Shown here piece by piece: positions 1 through 6,683 of a stretch of DNA of 20,604 nucleotides. The translations under genes were made by a program, and so were the position numbers. The notes below the pieces were generated by a model that worked only from the letters and a program-made list of their open reading frames with translations, did no database searches and had not been told where the DNA came from. Each line of letters opens with the position of its first letter. Position 1 is the first letter of the stretch. This DNA comes from Planctomycetota bacterium (GTDB lineage: Bacteria; JAJVIF01; JAPKYR01): the NCBI GenBank assembly GCA_030673355.1, contig DAOVJF010000004.1, forward strand, positions 1 to 20,604, given 5' to 3'.

Positions 1-2
1 TC

Positions 3-752
3 CCGCTTTACCCGATCGACTGGCGGTTGTCGTGGCGCCTGATGGGCGATCCGGAGGTGCTGAACGCCGACGGTTACACCTACTTCTGGAGCCCCGATTG
101 CGATTCCGGGATCGATCTTCCGCTTTTTCAGTACTGGGAGGGAAAATACGCGTTCGGCGGGACTCCAACCGCGAATCTGAACGCGTTTCTGAATTATTAC
201 TCCAATGAGGACAGGCATATGCTGGAAAGCGGGATGAGTGTCGAAAAGACATTCCATATATCGCTGCCGGACGGTCCCTCGATGGCTGGATACGCTCTTG
301 ACGTATGCTGGGAGCCGCCGATCAACACGCCGGTTAACAATCCGGCCGATGATTTCCCGATCACCGCGAACCAGCCCGAGATGTTCGAGTTCAAGGTGAT
401 CTACAACAACGGCGAACCTATCACATACAACTGCTGCAACCTGGGTGCTCACAGAATAGAAGAAGGCCGTGTCGAGATGAATTACTGGTACCTGCTGCCT
501 GATGCATGGTCTTGGCCGAGTGGTGGGACAATGACTGATTCGTTTTTTATGAATCCTGCAGGTAGCACCTTATATAAATGTAATTCTCCGGATCCGGAGC
601 ACATAAGGTGCGCGACTCAGGTTTATATGTCATTAGGCGATGATGGTGTACACCAGTGCATTGGATATGGATCATGGTATGACTACGGTCCGGGTGAGAA
701 GCAACCCCATCAGGCATATGATATTTTTGAAGTGGTTATTGATCTTGATTAA
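3..752 (+). CDS. 3' part of a secreted/lipoprotein-family gene (5' truncated by window edge)
   Basis: The reading frame is open to the left edge, so the true start lies outside; a TTG at 27 is only an internal codon of the visible part. About 249 residues remain, followed by TAA. No enzyme motif is seen. The protein resembles the middle of the large lipoprotein at 2833-5610: both have a DGYT motif followed by an aromatic-rich stretch, a conserved LN, an aromatic residue-rich beta segment ending in ANW or VCW, and then an NP...FP...AN...EPF/EMF block. I therefore read it as the C-terminal portion of a paralogue of that envelope protein family. Its last ~90 residues (YWYLLPDAWSW onward) have no counterpart there. 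The DNA becomes visibly more AT-rich from about 520 to the stop. The function is unknown; an extracytoplasmic location is inferred from the paralogue, since no signal peptide is in view. Confidence 0.8.
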   Translation, partial: PLYPIDWRLSWRLMGDPEVLNADGYTYFWSPDCDSGIDLPLFQYWEGKYAFGGTPTANLNAFLNYYSNEDRHMLESGMSVEKTFHISLPDGPSMAGYALDVCWEPPINTPVNNPADDFPITANQPEMFEFKVIYNNGEPITYNCCNLGAHRIEEGRVEMNYWYLLPDAWSWPSGGTMTDSFFMNPAGSTLYKCNSPDPEHIRCATQVYMSLGDDGVHQCIGYGSWYDYGPGEKQPHQAYDIFEVVIDLD

Positions 753-776
753 AATTTGATCTCTGGAGGAGAAACA

Positions 777-854
777 ATGTACAAACGACTCATTTATCTA
801 CTGATTGTGGTTTTGTCATTTTCTTGCAGTGGTAAAGACCCGAACCCCTTTTAA
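777..854 (+). CDS. 25-residue mini-lipoprotein (or remnant of a larger lipoprotein gene)
   Basis: The ATG at 777 follows a very good ribosome site, GGAGGAG at 766-772, only 25 bp after the stop of the preceding gene. The product is 25 residues: a basic start (MYKR), a hydrophobic stretch (LIYLLIVVL), a lipobox-like SFSC with Cys17, and a tail of eight residues (SGKDPNPF) before TAA. This layout is that of a type II (lipoprotein) signal peptide; Ser at -3 is less usual than Leu. No coding sequence continues in any frame after the stop. Either it is a real lipopeptide, comparable in layout to entericidin-type peptides, or it is the surviving 5' end of a lipoprotein gene whose body was lost. An intrinsic terminator follows at 960, consistent with transcription together with the upstream gene. 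I see the ORF and ribosome site directly; expression is inference. Confidence 0.5.
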   Translation: MYKRLIYLLIVVLSFSCSGKDPNPF

Positions 855-959
855 CGAAAAGCATCTATAGAATATTAATATCAGTCTAAAGCAACAACTG
901 GCGACCTGTATTTTTCGATGAGATTCAGCCCTGTCTGAATATATTCCAATTCCTGCCAC

Positions 960-983
960 GCTATAATTCATTATAGCATTTTT
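960..983 (+). terminator. Intrinsic terminator after the left-edge gene / mini-lipoprotein
   Basis: GCTATAA (960-966) pairs perfectly with TTATAGC (971-977) around a TTCA loop and is followed at once by ATTTTT (978-983). The stem is short and AT-rich, but the shape and T-run are typical. It would end transcription of the left-hand unit before the promoter at 1026-1054. A second perfect 6-bp inverted repeat without a T-run lies just upstream (ATTCAG 923-928, CTGAAT 935-940). Confidence 0.6.
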
Positions 984-1025
984 GCATTATATTCACTCAG
1001 AACCCCTATTAAAATGAAATCGAAT

Positions 1026-1054
1026 TTGCGGGGAGCGGGTTCTGCCGATATAAT
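1026..1054 (+). promoter_or_regulatory. Sigma70-like promoter for the MlaF-like gene
   Basis: TTGCGG (1026-1031), a 17-bp spacer, then a perfect TATAAT (1049-1054). Transcription would begin near 1060-1062, only about 5-7 nt before the ATG at 1067, and no Shine-Dalgarno sequence is visible there, so the mRNA may be nearly leaderless. Confidence 0.45.
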
Positions 1055-1066
1055 CCTGACAGGCTT

Positions 1067-1846
1067 ATGTCCAAAGGTTTCGGTGAAACAGACCTGAATG
1101 TCCCAGCGATCGAGTTGATCGATGTTGTCGCGGGCTATGGCGACAAGATCATCCTCGATGGAATTAACCTGGAAGTTAACCATGGGGAGATTTTTACGAT
1201 TATCGGGCTTTCCGGCAGTGGCAAATCGACACTCCTCAAATTGATAATCGGGTTTCTCAAGCCCAGATCGGGAATGGTACGTGTAAACGGTAAAAATATC
1301 ACCCGCATGTCTGAACGGCAGATGAACCGTATCCGCAGGGGAATGGGTATGGTTTTCCAGCATGCCGCGCTTTTTGACAGCCTTACAGTTTACGATAATG
1401 TCGCGTTTCCGCTGGTTTATCGAAGAGAAATTCCTGCGAAGAAGATCAACCGGATAGTGCATGATAAACTTGAGGATGTCGACATGGAAGGCACTGGAAG
1501 GCTCATGCCTTTTGAACTCTCCGGTGGCATGCAGAAACGTGTCGGACTCGCACGTGCCCTTGCCGAAAACCCCAGGCTGATTCTTTACGATGAACCGACG
1601 ACCGGGCTTGATCCGGTGATTACCAACAACATCAACGGTCTGATCGTTCGTACCCGCGACCGTTATGACGCCACCAGCCTTGTGATCAGCCATGATATGG
1701 AATCCGTGCTTAAGGTTTCCGATCGTGTCGGGGTCCTGGTATACAAGAAATTAGCATTTATCGGCACACCGGATGAATTACTGTCCTCGGAGAAACCTGA
1801 AGTCCAGGCGTTCATCAGGGGAGAGGAAATCCTCGAGCATTCATAA
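1067..1846 (+). CDS. mlaF: MlaF/Ttg2A-like ABC transporter ATP-binding protein
   Basis: This is the cytoplasmic ATPase of an Mla/Mce-type lipid transporter, a family that moves phospholipids between outer and inner membrane. All ABC motifs are present in its 259 residues: Walker A GLSGSGKST (47-55), the Q-loop within VFQHAALFDSLTV, the signature LSGGMQKR, Walker B LILYDEPTTGLDP and the H-loop ISHDM. The FQHAALFDSLTVYDNVAFPL segment is characteristic of the MlaF/Mkl branch. The length is normal for the family. The ATG at 1067 is chosen because conserved sequence begins at about residue 14 and no other start precedes it in frame before a stop near 1010. The partners that normally sit beside it (MlaE permease, MlaD/MCE protein) are absent from the window, so it is either separated from them or works with a permease elsewhere. 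The family call is secure; the exact substrate is inferred. Confidence 0.88.
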   Translation: MSKGFGETDLNVPAIELIDVVAGYGDKIILDGINLEVNHGEIFTIIGLSGSGKSTLLKLIIGFLKPRSGMVRVNGKNITRMSERQMNRIRRGMGMVFQHAALFDSLTVYDNVAFPLVYRREIPAKKINRIVHDKLEDVDMEGTGRLMPFELSGGMQKRVGLARALAENPRLILYDEPTTGLDPVITNNINGLIVRTRDRYDATSLVISHDMESVLKVSDRVGVLVYKKLAFIGTPDELLSSEKPEVQAFIRGEEILEHS

Positions 1847-1913
1847 AGTTATTATATGAGAAATTTGCGAGTTGGATTTTGCCCCTGGTAAATTTCCTGA
1901 TAATATAAAAATA

Positions 1914-2219
1914 ATGGAATCCCTGGAAGATATACTGAAACGATTTCAGAAGGATTACGGACTCGAACGGCGCCTTACCGACGATGAGGTCAAGGTTCTT
2001 GTCTATCGGCACATCGATTCTGACATGGCGGATTTTATCCGTGCTGTCTGGCTCGAAGGCAATGTGCTTGTTATCCAGTGCACCGAGCCGGTCGCGGTGC
2101 AGGAATTCCAGATCAGGGCAGAGGGAATCAGGTTGAGGATTAATCGGGATGCGGGACGGGCCGCGCTGGCCAGTGTGAAACTGACCCTGAAAGGTGCGCG
2201 CAGGAAGAGAAGTCTATGA
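1914..2219 (+). CDS. DciA-like (DUF721) protein
   Basis: The product is 101 residues if started at ATG 1914; an in-frame TTG at 1872 would add 14 residues. I prefer the ATG because MESLEDILKRFQKDYGL is where DUF721 proteins normally begin, although neither start has a clear ribosome site. The C-terminal half fits the compact DUF721/DciA fold: a strand GNVLVIQC, a helix with EFQIRAEGIRLRINRDAG, and a final strand SVKLTLKGA, followed by a basic tail RRKR. DciA family members act in loading the replicative helicase in bacteria lacking DnaC/DnaI. The canonical WxxIVG motif of the N-terminal half is not evident, so this is a divergent member. It is 67 bp downstream of the ABC ATPase gene and overlaps the next ORF by 4 bp (ATGA), implying translational coupling. 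The function is inferred from fold-level similarity only. Confidence 0.5.
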   Translation: MESLEDILKRFQKDYGLERRLTDDEVKVLVYRHIDSDMADFIRAVWLEGNVLVIQCTEPVAVQEFQIRAEGIRLRINRDAGRAALASVKLTLKGARRKRSL

Positions 2220-2644
2220 AAGATTTTTTAGATATCCCGGATGAAATACTTAAGAAAGTCCTTGAAGCGCATTCACTCGCGATCTGGCCTGTAGATAGTA
2301 ACCCCTTGCATGACTCCTACCAGATCGCCCGGTTTTTCGAGGAAGAGGGCTGGATTATTTATCCGATACACGAGCACGAAGAACGTATCCTCGATTTCCC
2401 CTGCTTCCGCGACATTCGTTTAATTCCGGACGATTATGACATCCTGCTTCTTTTCGTTCACATCGATCAACTTCCTGTCGTGGTAAACGAAATTTTTAAC
2501 GCGGACTTCATCCCACCGCTTGTCTGGATGCATGAGGGAATCACCGATCTTGAGTCGAGGGATCGACTCAATGAGAGTGGTTTGATGGTCGTTATGGATA
2601 TGGACCTTCGCGACTTCTTCTCATGGGCTAAGTATCATGAATGA
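2216..2644 (+). CDS. CoA-binding-fold (YccU/CoA_binding_2-like) protein with degenerate site
   Basis: 142 residues; the start codon overlaps the stop of the DciA-like gene (ATGA). The order of elements matches small CoA-binding_2 domain proteins of the YccU type: a helix ending IPDEILKKVLEAHSLAIWPV, then helix-strand QIARFFEEEGWIIYPI, then DYDILLLFV, then PPLVWMHEGITDLESRDRLNESGLMVVMD. In typical members the first strand ends in a glycine/serine loop (VGxS), the second in VNP, and the last in a D..C motif. Here these are PVDS, IHEHE and MDMDL, so the nucleotide-binding loops are not conserved. I infer a Rossmann-like protein that may have lost CoA binding or binds something else. There are no signal peptide or membrane segments. 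Coupling to a DciA-like gene is unusual. The fold call is fairly confident; the role is unknown. Confidence 0.6.
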   Translation: MKDFLDIPDEILKKVLEAHSLAIWPVDSNPLHDSYQIARFFEEEGWIIYPIHEHEERILDFPCFRDIRLIPDDYDILLLFVHIDQLPVVVNEIFNADFIPPLVWMHEGITDLESRDRLNESGLMVVMDMDLRDFFSWAKYHE

Positions 2645-2809
2645 ATCCACGGTTCGCCCGCACACCAACACAAATACCGAAATCTCCAGACGTAACTCTG
2701 TGATATATTAACTTTGAATGTTACAATATTAACAGTGTTGGAAAGCCAGGCAGATAAATCCATTTGGTCAGGAAAGCGTCTCGATGAAGCCTCTAATTTA
2801 AACTGCCCT

Positions 2810-2822
2810 GGCCTTAAAGGCC
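2810..2822. repeat. Short perfect palindrome before the large lipoprotein gene
   Basis: GGCCTT-A-AAGGCC, a 6-bp inverted repeat with a one-base centre, ends just upstream of the start region of the lipoprotein at 2833. It could be an operator or an mRNA hairpin near the ribosome site. Nothing else is recognised in the spacer 2645-2832, which has no T-run terminator after the preceding gene. Confidence 0.3.
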
Positions 2823-2832
2823 GGTGATTGAA

Positions 2833-5610
2833 ATGATCCGGGATAAAATATTCAGACCTTCTGTAATGGCTGTAATTTTCCTTATTCTGACTGGATGTTC
2901 TTCAGGGGTAAATACTCCTGCCGCTCCGGGAGTTGAAAATTCCGGCGCTCTGGGAGATATAACCGCACATCGCGATCAATCAGGCACTTTGATGCTTGGT
3001 CTCTGGTACTGTTCGATGGAACCGGGTGAAACCGAAATCGATATCAAACCCCTTCGAACCGCGGAAATTACCCTTAATATCAATAATCTGCTATCCAACA
3101 ACCCCGGTACTTTTACGATCGGCGATCTCGACCTTTCAAATTTCGATACCGGACGTCTCGGATGTACTATCACAATCAAACACCCGTTGGACGATATGGA
3201 CCAGTTTCACATCTTCGATGTCCTCGGCGTTTTTCTCCATAACGGGGCATCGATTCTTGAGTACGATCCATCCGCGCCAACCTACTCCGGTGGTCCCGAT
3301 GCCGGTGAGAATGAAGCCAGGCTTCTCAATCCCGACGGATATACGCGATGGTTCAACCAGCCGGAATTTGATGGCGACGGGCCCCCGATCCTTGAATATA
3401 CGCCTATGGGATTTTCGAACCTTCCATTACCGACCGCGGTCTTGAATCCATATAAAATTTTCGCAAACACCCTTGGGGAAGAAGCCGATTATTACACATG
3501 GATTACCACACCTGGATATTCGAATTTCAGGAATATCTTCTTTGCGGGGATGAGTAACTCGAGAAGGTACGATTTCCAGTTTCCCATGATCGATGGTTTC
3601 CCGGTACTGAATTTCCAGTTCGCCGTGATTGCTAACTGGGAAGAGGGAGATCCGACCCTGATGGGAAATCCGAATGTCTATGAAACGGGTGATTTCCCAT
3701 CCAGCGCAAACTGCGAGGAACCGTTTTTCGTGAATGTATCGACTGTCGCAAGCTCCCTTTATTTTGATTCAACCGGCGCCACTCCCGAATTCGGCGGAAA
3801 TTTCATAATTGATATCGAAATTTTCGACTGGCAGGGCGGACAGTTGGAAGGTAACGGCGTACTGAATGAAATCGAACGTGTTGTAATCGAAACGGACTTT
3901 ATTCAAGGTAGTGGAATTGTGGCTATATTTCATCCCGATCTTGAATTTATGTCAGTGCCGGGAACCGTAAATTCTTCTGTTGTACATGTCGATATCTTCG
4001 ACTGTACGCCGCAAGCGTCCGGGGAAACTGAATTCTGGGTTATCGTTGAAAGCGCAGGCCTGAGGGGTGACAGTTACTACCAGGGATTACCGTCCATGTA
4101 CCCGGAAAATATCAGGCGTTCAACATATAAAAGAGAATCAATCTGGATTTCACCGGAAGCGCCGTGGGTAAATACGCCTCCCGATATCACCGGAATAGAA
4201 GACGATATTATCGGTCCCGGGGCTTATCAAAATCCAATCACGGATGATGATAAATCGGTCACTTATTCACCGATATTCACCGATCCCGATATTGACCAGA
4301 CCTATGAAATTACATGGTGGATTGTGAATAAGCTTGCATGGCCGCTTCCATCGGGTATTGTCGAGATGCCGGTTGACTGGTCGTTGTACGAGCTTAAGGA
4401 TTATGATATCTACGTTATGGTCGATGACGGGTACGACGCGGTCCAGGGCGGTCCGTATGGAATTACAGTCATCAAAGGATCGATTCCCGAATGGACTGAA
4501 CCATTGCTCATTGACTATTCCTCCTGCATGCCGCGTGCCGTGGAAAACTGGGATGACGAACTGGTTTTGATCTACCACAAGGAGCATAACGGAATCATGT
4601 ACGCTGTGAATACCGGCGATTGGTCGGTTCCGGAAACCGCATACTACTGGACCGATGGCACCGACAAGGAGACCGCGCCAACCTGCCTCTCAATTTCGCG
4701 CGGGGAATCCGGCAAGACAGTCTACGGATCTTTTAGCGGCTGGGGGGAAGATGTGCTGAGCACCATGGAAATTGACCGCCATGCAATCAGGTGGAATGGC
4801 GATACTGGCCTATGGGATTACACTTACCTTTGGGGAATGGCTGAACAGGCAACGCTTATGCTCCCCGATGACGACGGTTCCTACCTGAATGTTTACAATT
4901 TCACATTTATGGGCGATCCGGGAGCAGAGTTACGTGGAAGCGACCGCGCGTTCTGGGGACAGACCGTGCACGATCCGTTACTCCTGCCGACCTACGATTC
5001 CTGGAGCTGCACAATTTCACACTGCAATGCCGCGGAACGTGATGAGTACTTTCATTACATAGCTTACCGGAGGGTGCTTGGTGGACAGTCCGCGCGGATC
5101 GTCAGGATTTCGAAATCAAGTGTAACCATTCACGGAGAATTCTCAATATATGACGGTGCAAATAACGAAGAAATTGACTCTGTCGCACTTGATATGGACT
5201 CTTCGGGTGCTCTGCATGCAGCCTGGAGAGTGTATGACGATGATCTATACCGGATCGATTACGCGAGTTCATCGGACGGGGGCACGACATGGTCGGAAGC
5301 GATAACTGTTTTCAAAGTGCCGGAAATTTACTATGGCATCCAGGGTAACCAGATCGGAATCGTCACAAACTCATCTAATAATATATACATAGTTTTTACC
5401 CAGGATCTTTATCTTTACATGGTCACATCTGAGAACGGCGTGTTGTGGAGCGAACCGGACAGCCCGTACACCGGACCGCTTCCACTCGGCTGGCACCATA
5501 CGGAGCCGTATCCGGTGATGGCATCGGATGACATCCTGCATGTGTTTTACCTTGCTAAAAATGAACAATGGCAATTCGGAAACCTTCTTGAAATAACATT
5601 CGGTCTTTAA
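2833..5610 (+). CDS. Large lipoprotein with family-specific N-terminal region, Ig-like segment and BNR/sialidase-like propeller
   Basis: 925 residues from ATG 2833. A GTG at 2824 is also in frame, but GGTGA at 2823-2827 is well placed for the ATG and the resulting signal peptide is compact. The signal peptide ends in lipobox LTGC with Cys22, so the mature protein should be lipid-anchored in the envelope. Residues ~50-430 form a beta-rich region shared with the left-edge gene (DGYT, LNPYK, FQFAVIANW, FPSSANCEEPFFV). Residues ~450-555 look like an immunoglobulin/PKD-like sandwich (NTPPDITG..., VMVDDGYDAV). From ~560 to the end, repeated SW/YW-rich blades suggest a beta-propeller: a clean Asp-box S813-x-D815-x-G817-x-T819-W820 and a degenerate one (TSENGVLW). 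No catalytic Arg triad typical of sialidases was located, so enzymatic activity is not claimed. A binding or adhesion role is inferred. Confidence 0.8.
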   Translation: MIRDKIFRPSVMAVIFLILTGCSSGVNTPAAPGVENSGALGDITAHRDQSGTLMLGLWYCSMEPGETEIDIKPLRTAEITLNINNLLSNNPGTFTIGDLDLSNFDTGRLGCTITIKHPLDDMDQFHIFDVLGVFLHNGASILEYDPSAPTYSGGPDAGENEARLLNPDGYTRWFNQPEFDGDGPPILEYTPMGFSNLPLPTAVLNPYKIFANTLGEEADYYTWITTPGYSNFRNIFFAGMSNSRRYDFQFPMIDGFPVLNFQFAVIANWEEGDPTLMGNPNVYETGDFPSSANCEEPFFVNVSTVASSLYFDSTGATPEFGGNFIIDIEIFDWQGGQLEGNGVLNEIERVVIETDFIQGSGIVAIFHPDLEFMSVPGTVNSSVVHVDIFDCTPQASGETEFWVIVESAGLRGDSYYQGLPSMYPENIRRSTYKRESIWISPEAPWVNTPPDITGIEDDIIGPGAYQNPITDDDKSVTYSPIFTDPDIDQTYEITWWIVNKLAWPLPSGIVEMPVDWSLYELKDYDIYVMVDDGYDAVQGGPYGITVIKGSIPEWTEPLLIDYSSCMPRAVENWDDELVLIYHKEHNGIMYAVNTGDWSVPETAYYWTDGTDKETAPTCLSISRGESGKTVYGSFSGWGEDVLSTMEIDRHAIRWNGDTGLWDYTYLWGMAEQATLMLPDDDGSYLNVYNFTFMGDPGAELRGSDRAFWGQTVHDPLLLPTYDSWSCTISHCNAAERDEYFHYIAYRRVLGGQSARIVRISKSSVTIHGEFSIYDGANNEEIDSVALDMDSSGALHAAWRVYDDDLYRIDYASSSDGGTTWSEAITVFKVPEIYYGIQGNQIGIVTNSSNNIYIVFTQDLYLYMVTSENGVLWSEPDSPYTGPLPLGWHHTEPYPVMASDDILHVFYLAKNEQWQFGNLLEITFGL

Positions 5611-5633
5611 TGACCCGGTTGATTTAAATTACG

Positions 5634-5707
5634 GGGGACATGCCATTTTTCTCCAGGGATAAACCTGACTTTACCATTGCCTATCAAGGGGAAAATGCCT
5701 TGTCCCC
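5634..5707. repeat. Repeat A, copy 1 (74 bp, inverted ends)
   Basis: It begins GGGGACATGCCATTTTTC and ends GAAAATGCCTTGTCCCC, so the two ends are imperfect inverted copies that can fold into a long hairpin. Aligned by eye without gaps, it matches the copy at 11181-11254 at 68 of 74 positions, and the next nine bases (GAAGCGAAA) are also shared. It is intergenic, 23 bp after the lipoprotein stop. The layout recalls REP/BIME or MITE elements; no associated transposase is encoded in the window. Confidence 0.8.
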
Positions 5708-5740
5708 GAAGCGAAATCTAATAACGACACTAAACGCGTG

Positions 5741-5815
5741 GCGTCGACACGCTGAGTGAGACATCTGAAACAGGCAAGCTTAATGAATCTCCGGGTCGAA
5801 CGTGCTTGTCGACGT
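5741..5815. repeat. Repeat B, copy 1 (inverted ends)
   Basis: The left end GCGTCGACACGC and the right end GCTTGTCGACGT are inverted copies at 10 of 12 positions. The 70 bp from 5746 match the copy at 17730-17799 at 58 positions; the first 21 and last 24 bases are nearly or fully identical while the middle diverges. It follows repeat A copy 1 directly and precedes repeat D. Confidence 0.75.
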
Positions 5816-5834
5816 ATATTAACGCTAAATATGT

Positions 5835-5859
5835 CCAATCATATTTTGTTTAACGGAAT
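5835..5859 (+). repeat. Repeat D, copy 1 (possible promoter -35 region)
   Basis: 25 bp containing CCAATCA...TTGTTTAACGGAAT, matching 17888-17912 at 22 of 25 positions. The embedded TTGTTT (5846-5851) lies 16 bp before GATAAT (5868-5873), which together would make a sigma70-like promoter for the methyltransferase-like gene at 5893. The repeat match is seen directly; promoter function is inferred. Confidence 0.5.
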
Positions 5860-5892
5860 ATATCTGAGATAATAGCGGCTCTGAAATAATAT

Positions 5893-6630
5893 ATGTTGCG
5901 GAAACATGAAATTAACTGGGGTAACTATGACCCGGACTTGCTGAGAAACCTTACCGCTACGCCCGGTGGGACTTCACTCGCGACCGAGTTAATAATTGCT
6001 CTCGAACCCGCACCCCGGCATCACTGGCTCGATTTCTGCCCCGGCCCTGAAATCCTCGCCCCGGTTCTGGCCAGGGAGTACGGCATGAGAGTGACCAGCC
6101 TTATCCAGGATCCACGCTGCGAAATCAGGCTTGAGGATGCTGCTTCGAAACTTGATGTCTCGGAATTCGTCAATGTGATCCCCGGCGAACGAACCAGCCT
6201 GCCGGTGCCGTCGGAAGAGTTCGACCGGGTCTTCTGCCTTGGTAATCCTTTCTTCCCAAAAATTACGCCTGAAATGGCGGCTGAAATTCACAGGGTCCTT
6301 ATCCCCGATGGACTCGTGGGATTTGCCGGTCCCGCAAGTTTTAAAAATTCAACGCCTCCTTACATGGAACAGGCACTCGTGGATTACCCGGGAATGTTTA
6401 TTAAAACCCCGGCATGGTCGGCGCTTCATTTCTCAAAGGAAGGTTTCCACATTGTGACCGCTGAATACATCCACGGTACATGGGATCTTTGGAATGAGTG
6501 GCTCAAAGACGCTCCGCCTGAACGGATCCCGGAAAGTTTTAGAAAAGCGATTATCGAGGACCAGGGACGCTGGTTGTCGATGGGGTTGTTGATTCTACGC
6601 AAACCCTACAAACCCGCCTGGGCTTTGTAA
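5893..6630 (+). CDS. Class I SAM-dependent methyltransferase-like protein
   Basis: 245 residues. Residues ~45-60 (HHWLDFCPGPEILAPVLA) occupy the place of motif I (usually D-x-G-x-G), here degenerate with Pro instead of the second Gly. FDRVFCLGNPFFPK (~111-124) resembles the motif IV strand, and AAEIHRVLIPDGLVGFAGP (~130-148) matches the post-motif helix and strand with the usual L.P.G turn of Methyltransf_11-type enzymes. C-terminal residues carry several Trp and no membrane segment, suggesting a cytosolic protein. The start ATG has no strong ribosome site. The gene is convergent with the ATP-grasp gene and separated from it by repeat C. The substrate is unknown, and loss of glycines in motif I leaves open that SAM binding is altered. 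Confidence 0.65.
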   Translation: MLRKHEINWGNYDPDLLRNLTATPGGTSLATELIIALEPAPRHHWLDFCPGPEILAPVLAREYGMRVTSLIQDPRCEIRLEDAASKLDVSEFVNVIPGERTSLPVPSEEFDRVFCLGNPFFPKITPEMAAEIHRVLIPDGLVGFAGPASFKNSTPPYMEQALVDYPGMFIKTPAWSALHFSKEGFHIVTAEYIHGTWDLWNEWLKDAPPERIPESFRKAIIEDQGRWLSMGLLILRKPYKPAWAL

Positions 6631-6642
6631 TTAATTGCAATA

Positions 6643-6673
6643 TAACATTAGCCTGACCGTGAGGGAGGGCTCA
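6643..6673. repeat. Repeat C, copy 1 (between convergent genes)
   Basis: 31 bp whose core GACCGTGAGGGAGGGCTCA is shared with 20484-20514 (29 of 31 positions match). The outer bases AGCC and GGCT can pair into a small hairpin. It starts 12 bp after the methyltransferase-like stop and ends 10 bp before the last codon region of the opposite gene, so it could act as a bidirectional 3'-end element. Confidence 0.7.
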
Positions 6674-6683
6674 GTTTCATAAT

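Noticed and set aside
971..1693. 240-codon open frame on the minus strand
   Set aside because: It lies wholly antisense to the MlaF-like gene, which has every ABC motif; the antisense product shows no recognisable domain.
2645..2832. Possible riboswitch-like leader before the large lipoprotein
   Set aside because: I compared it with cyclic-di-GMP, SAM and fluoride consensus cores and found no match; only a 13-bp palindrome at the end.
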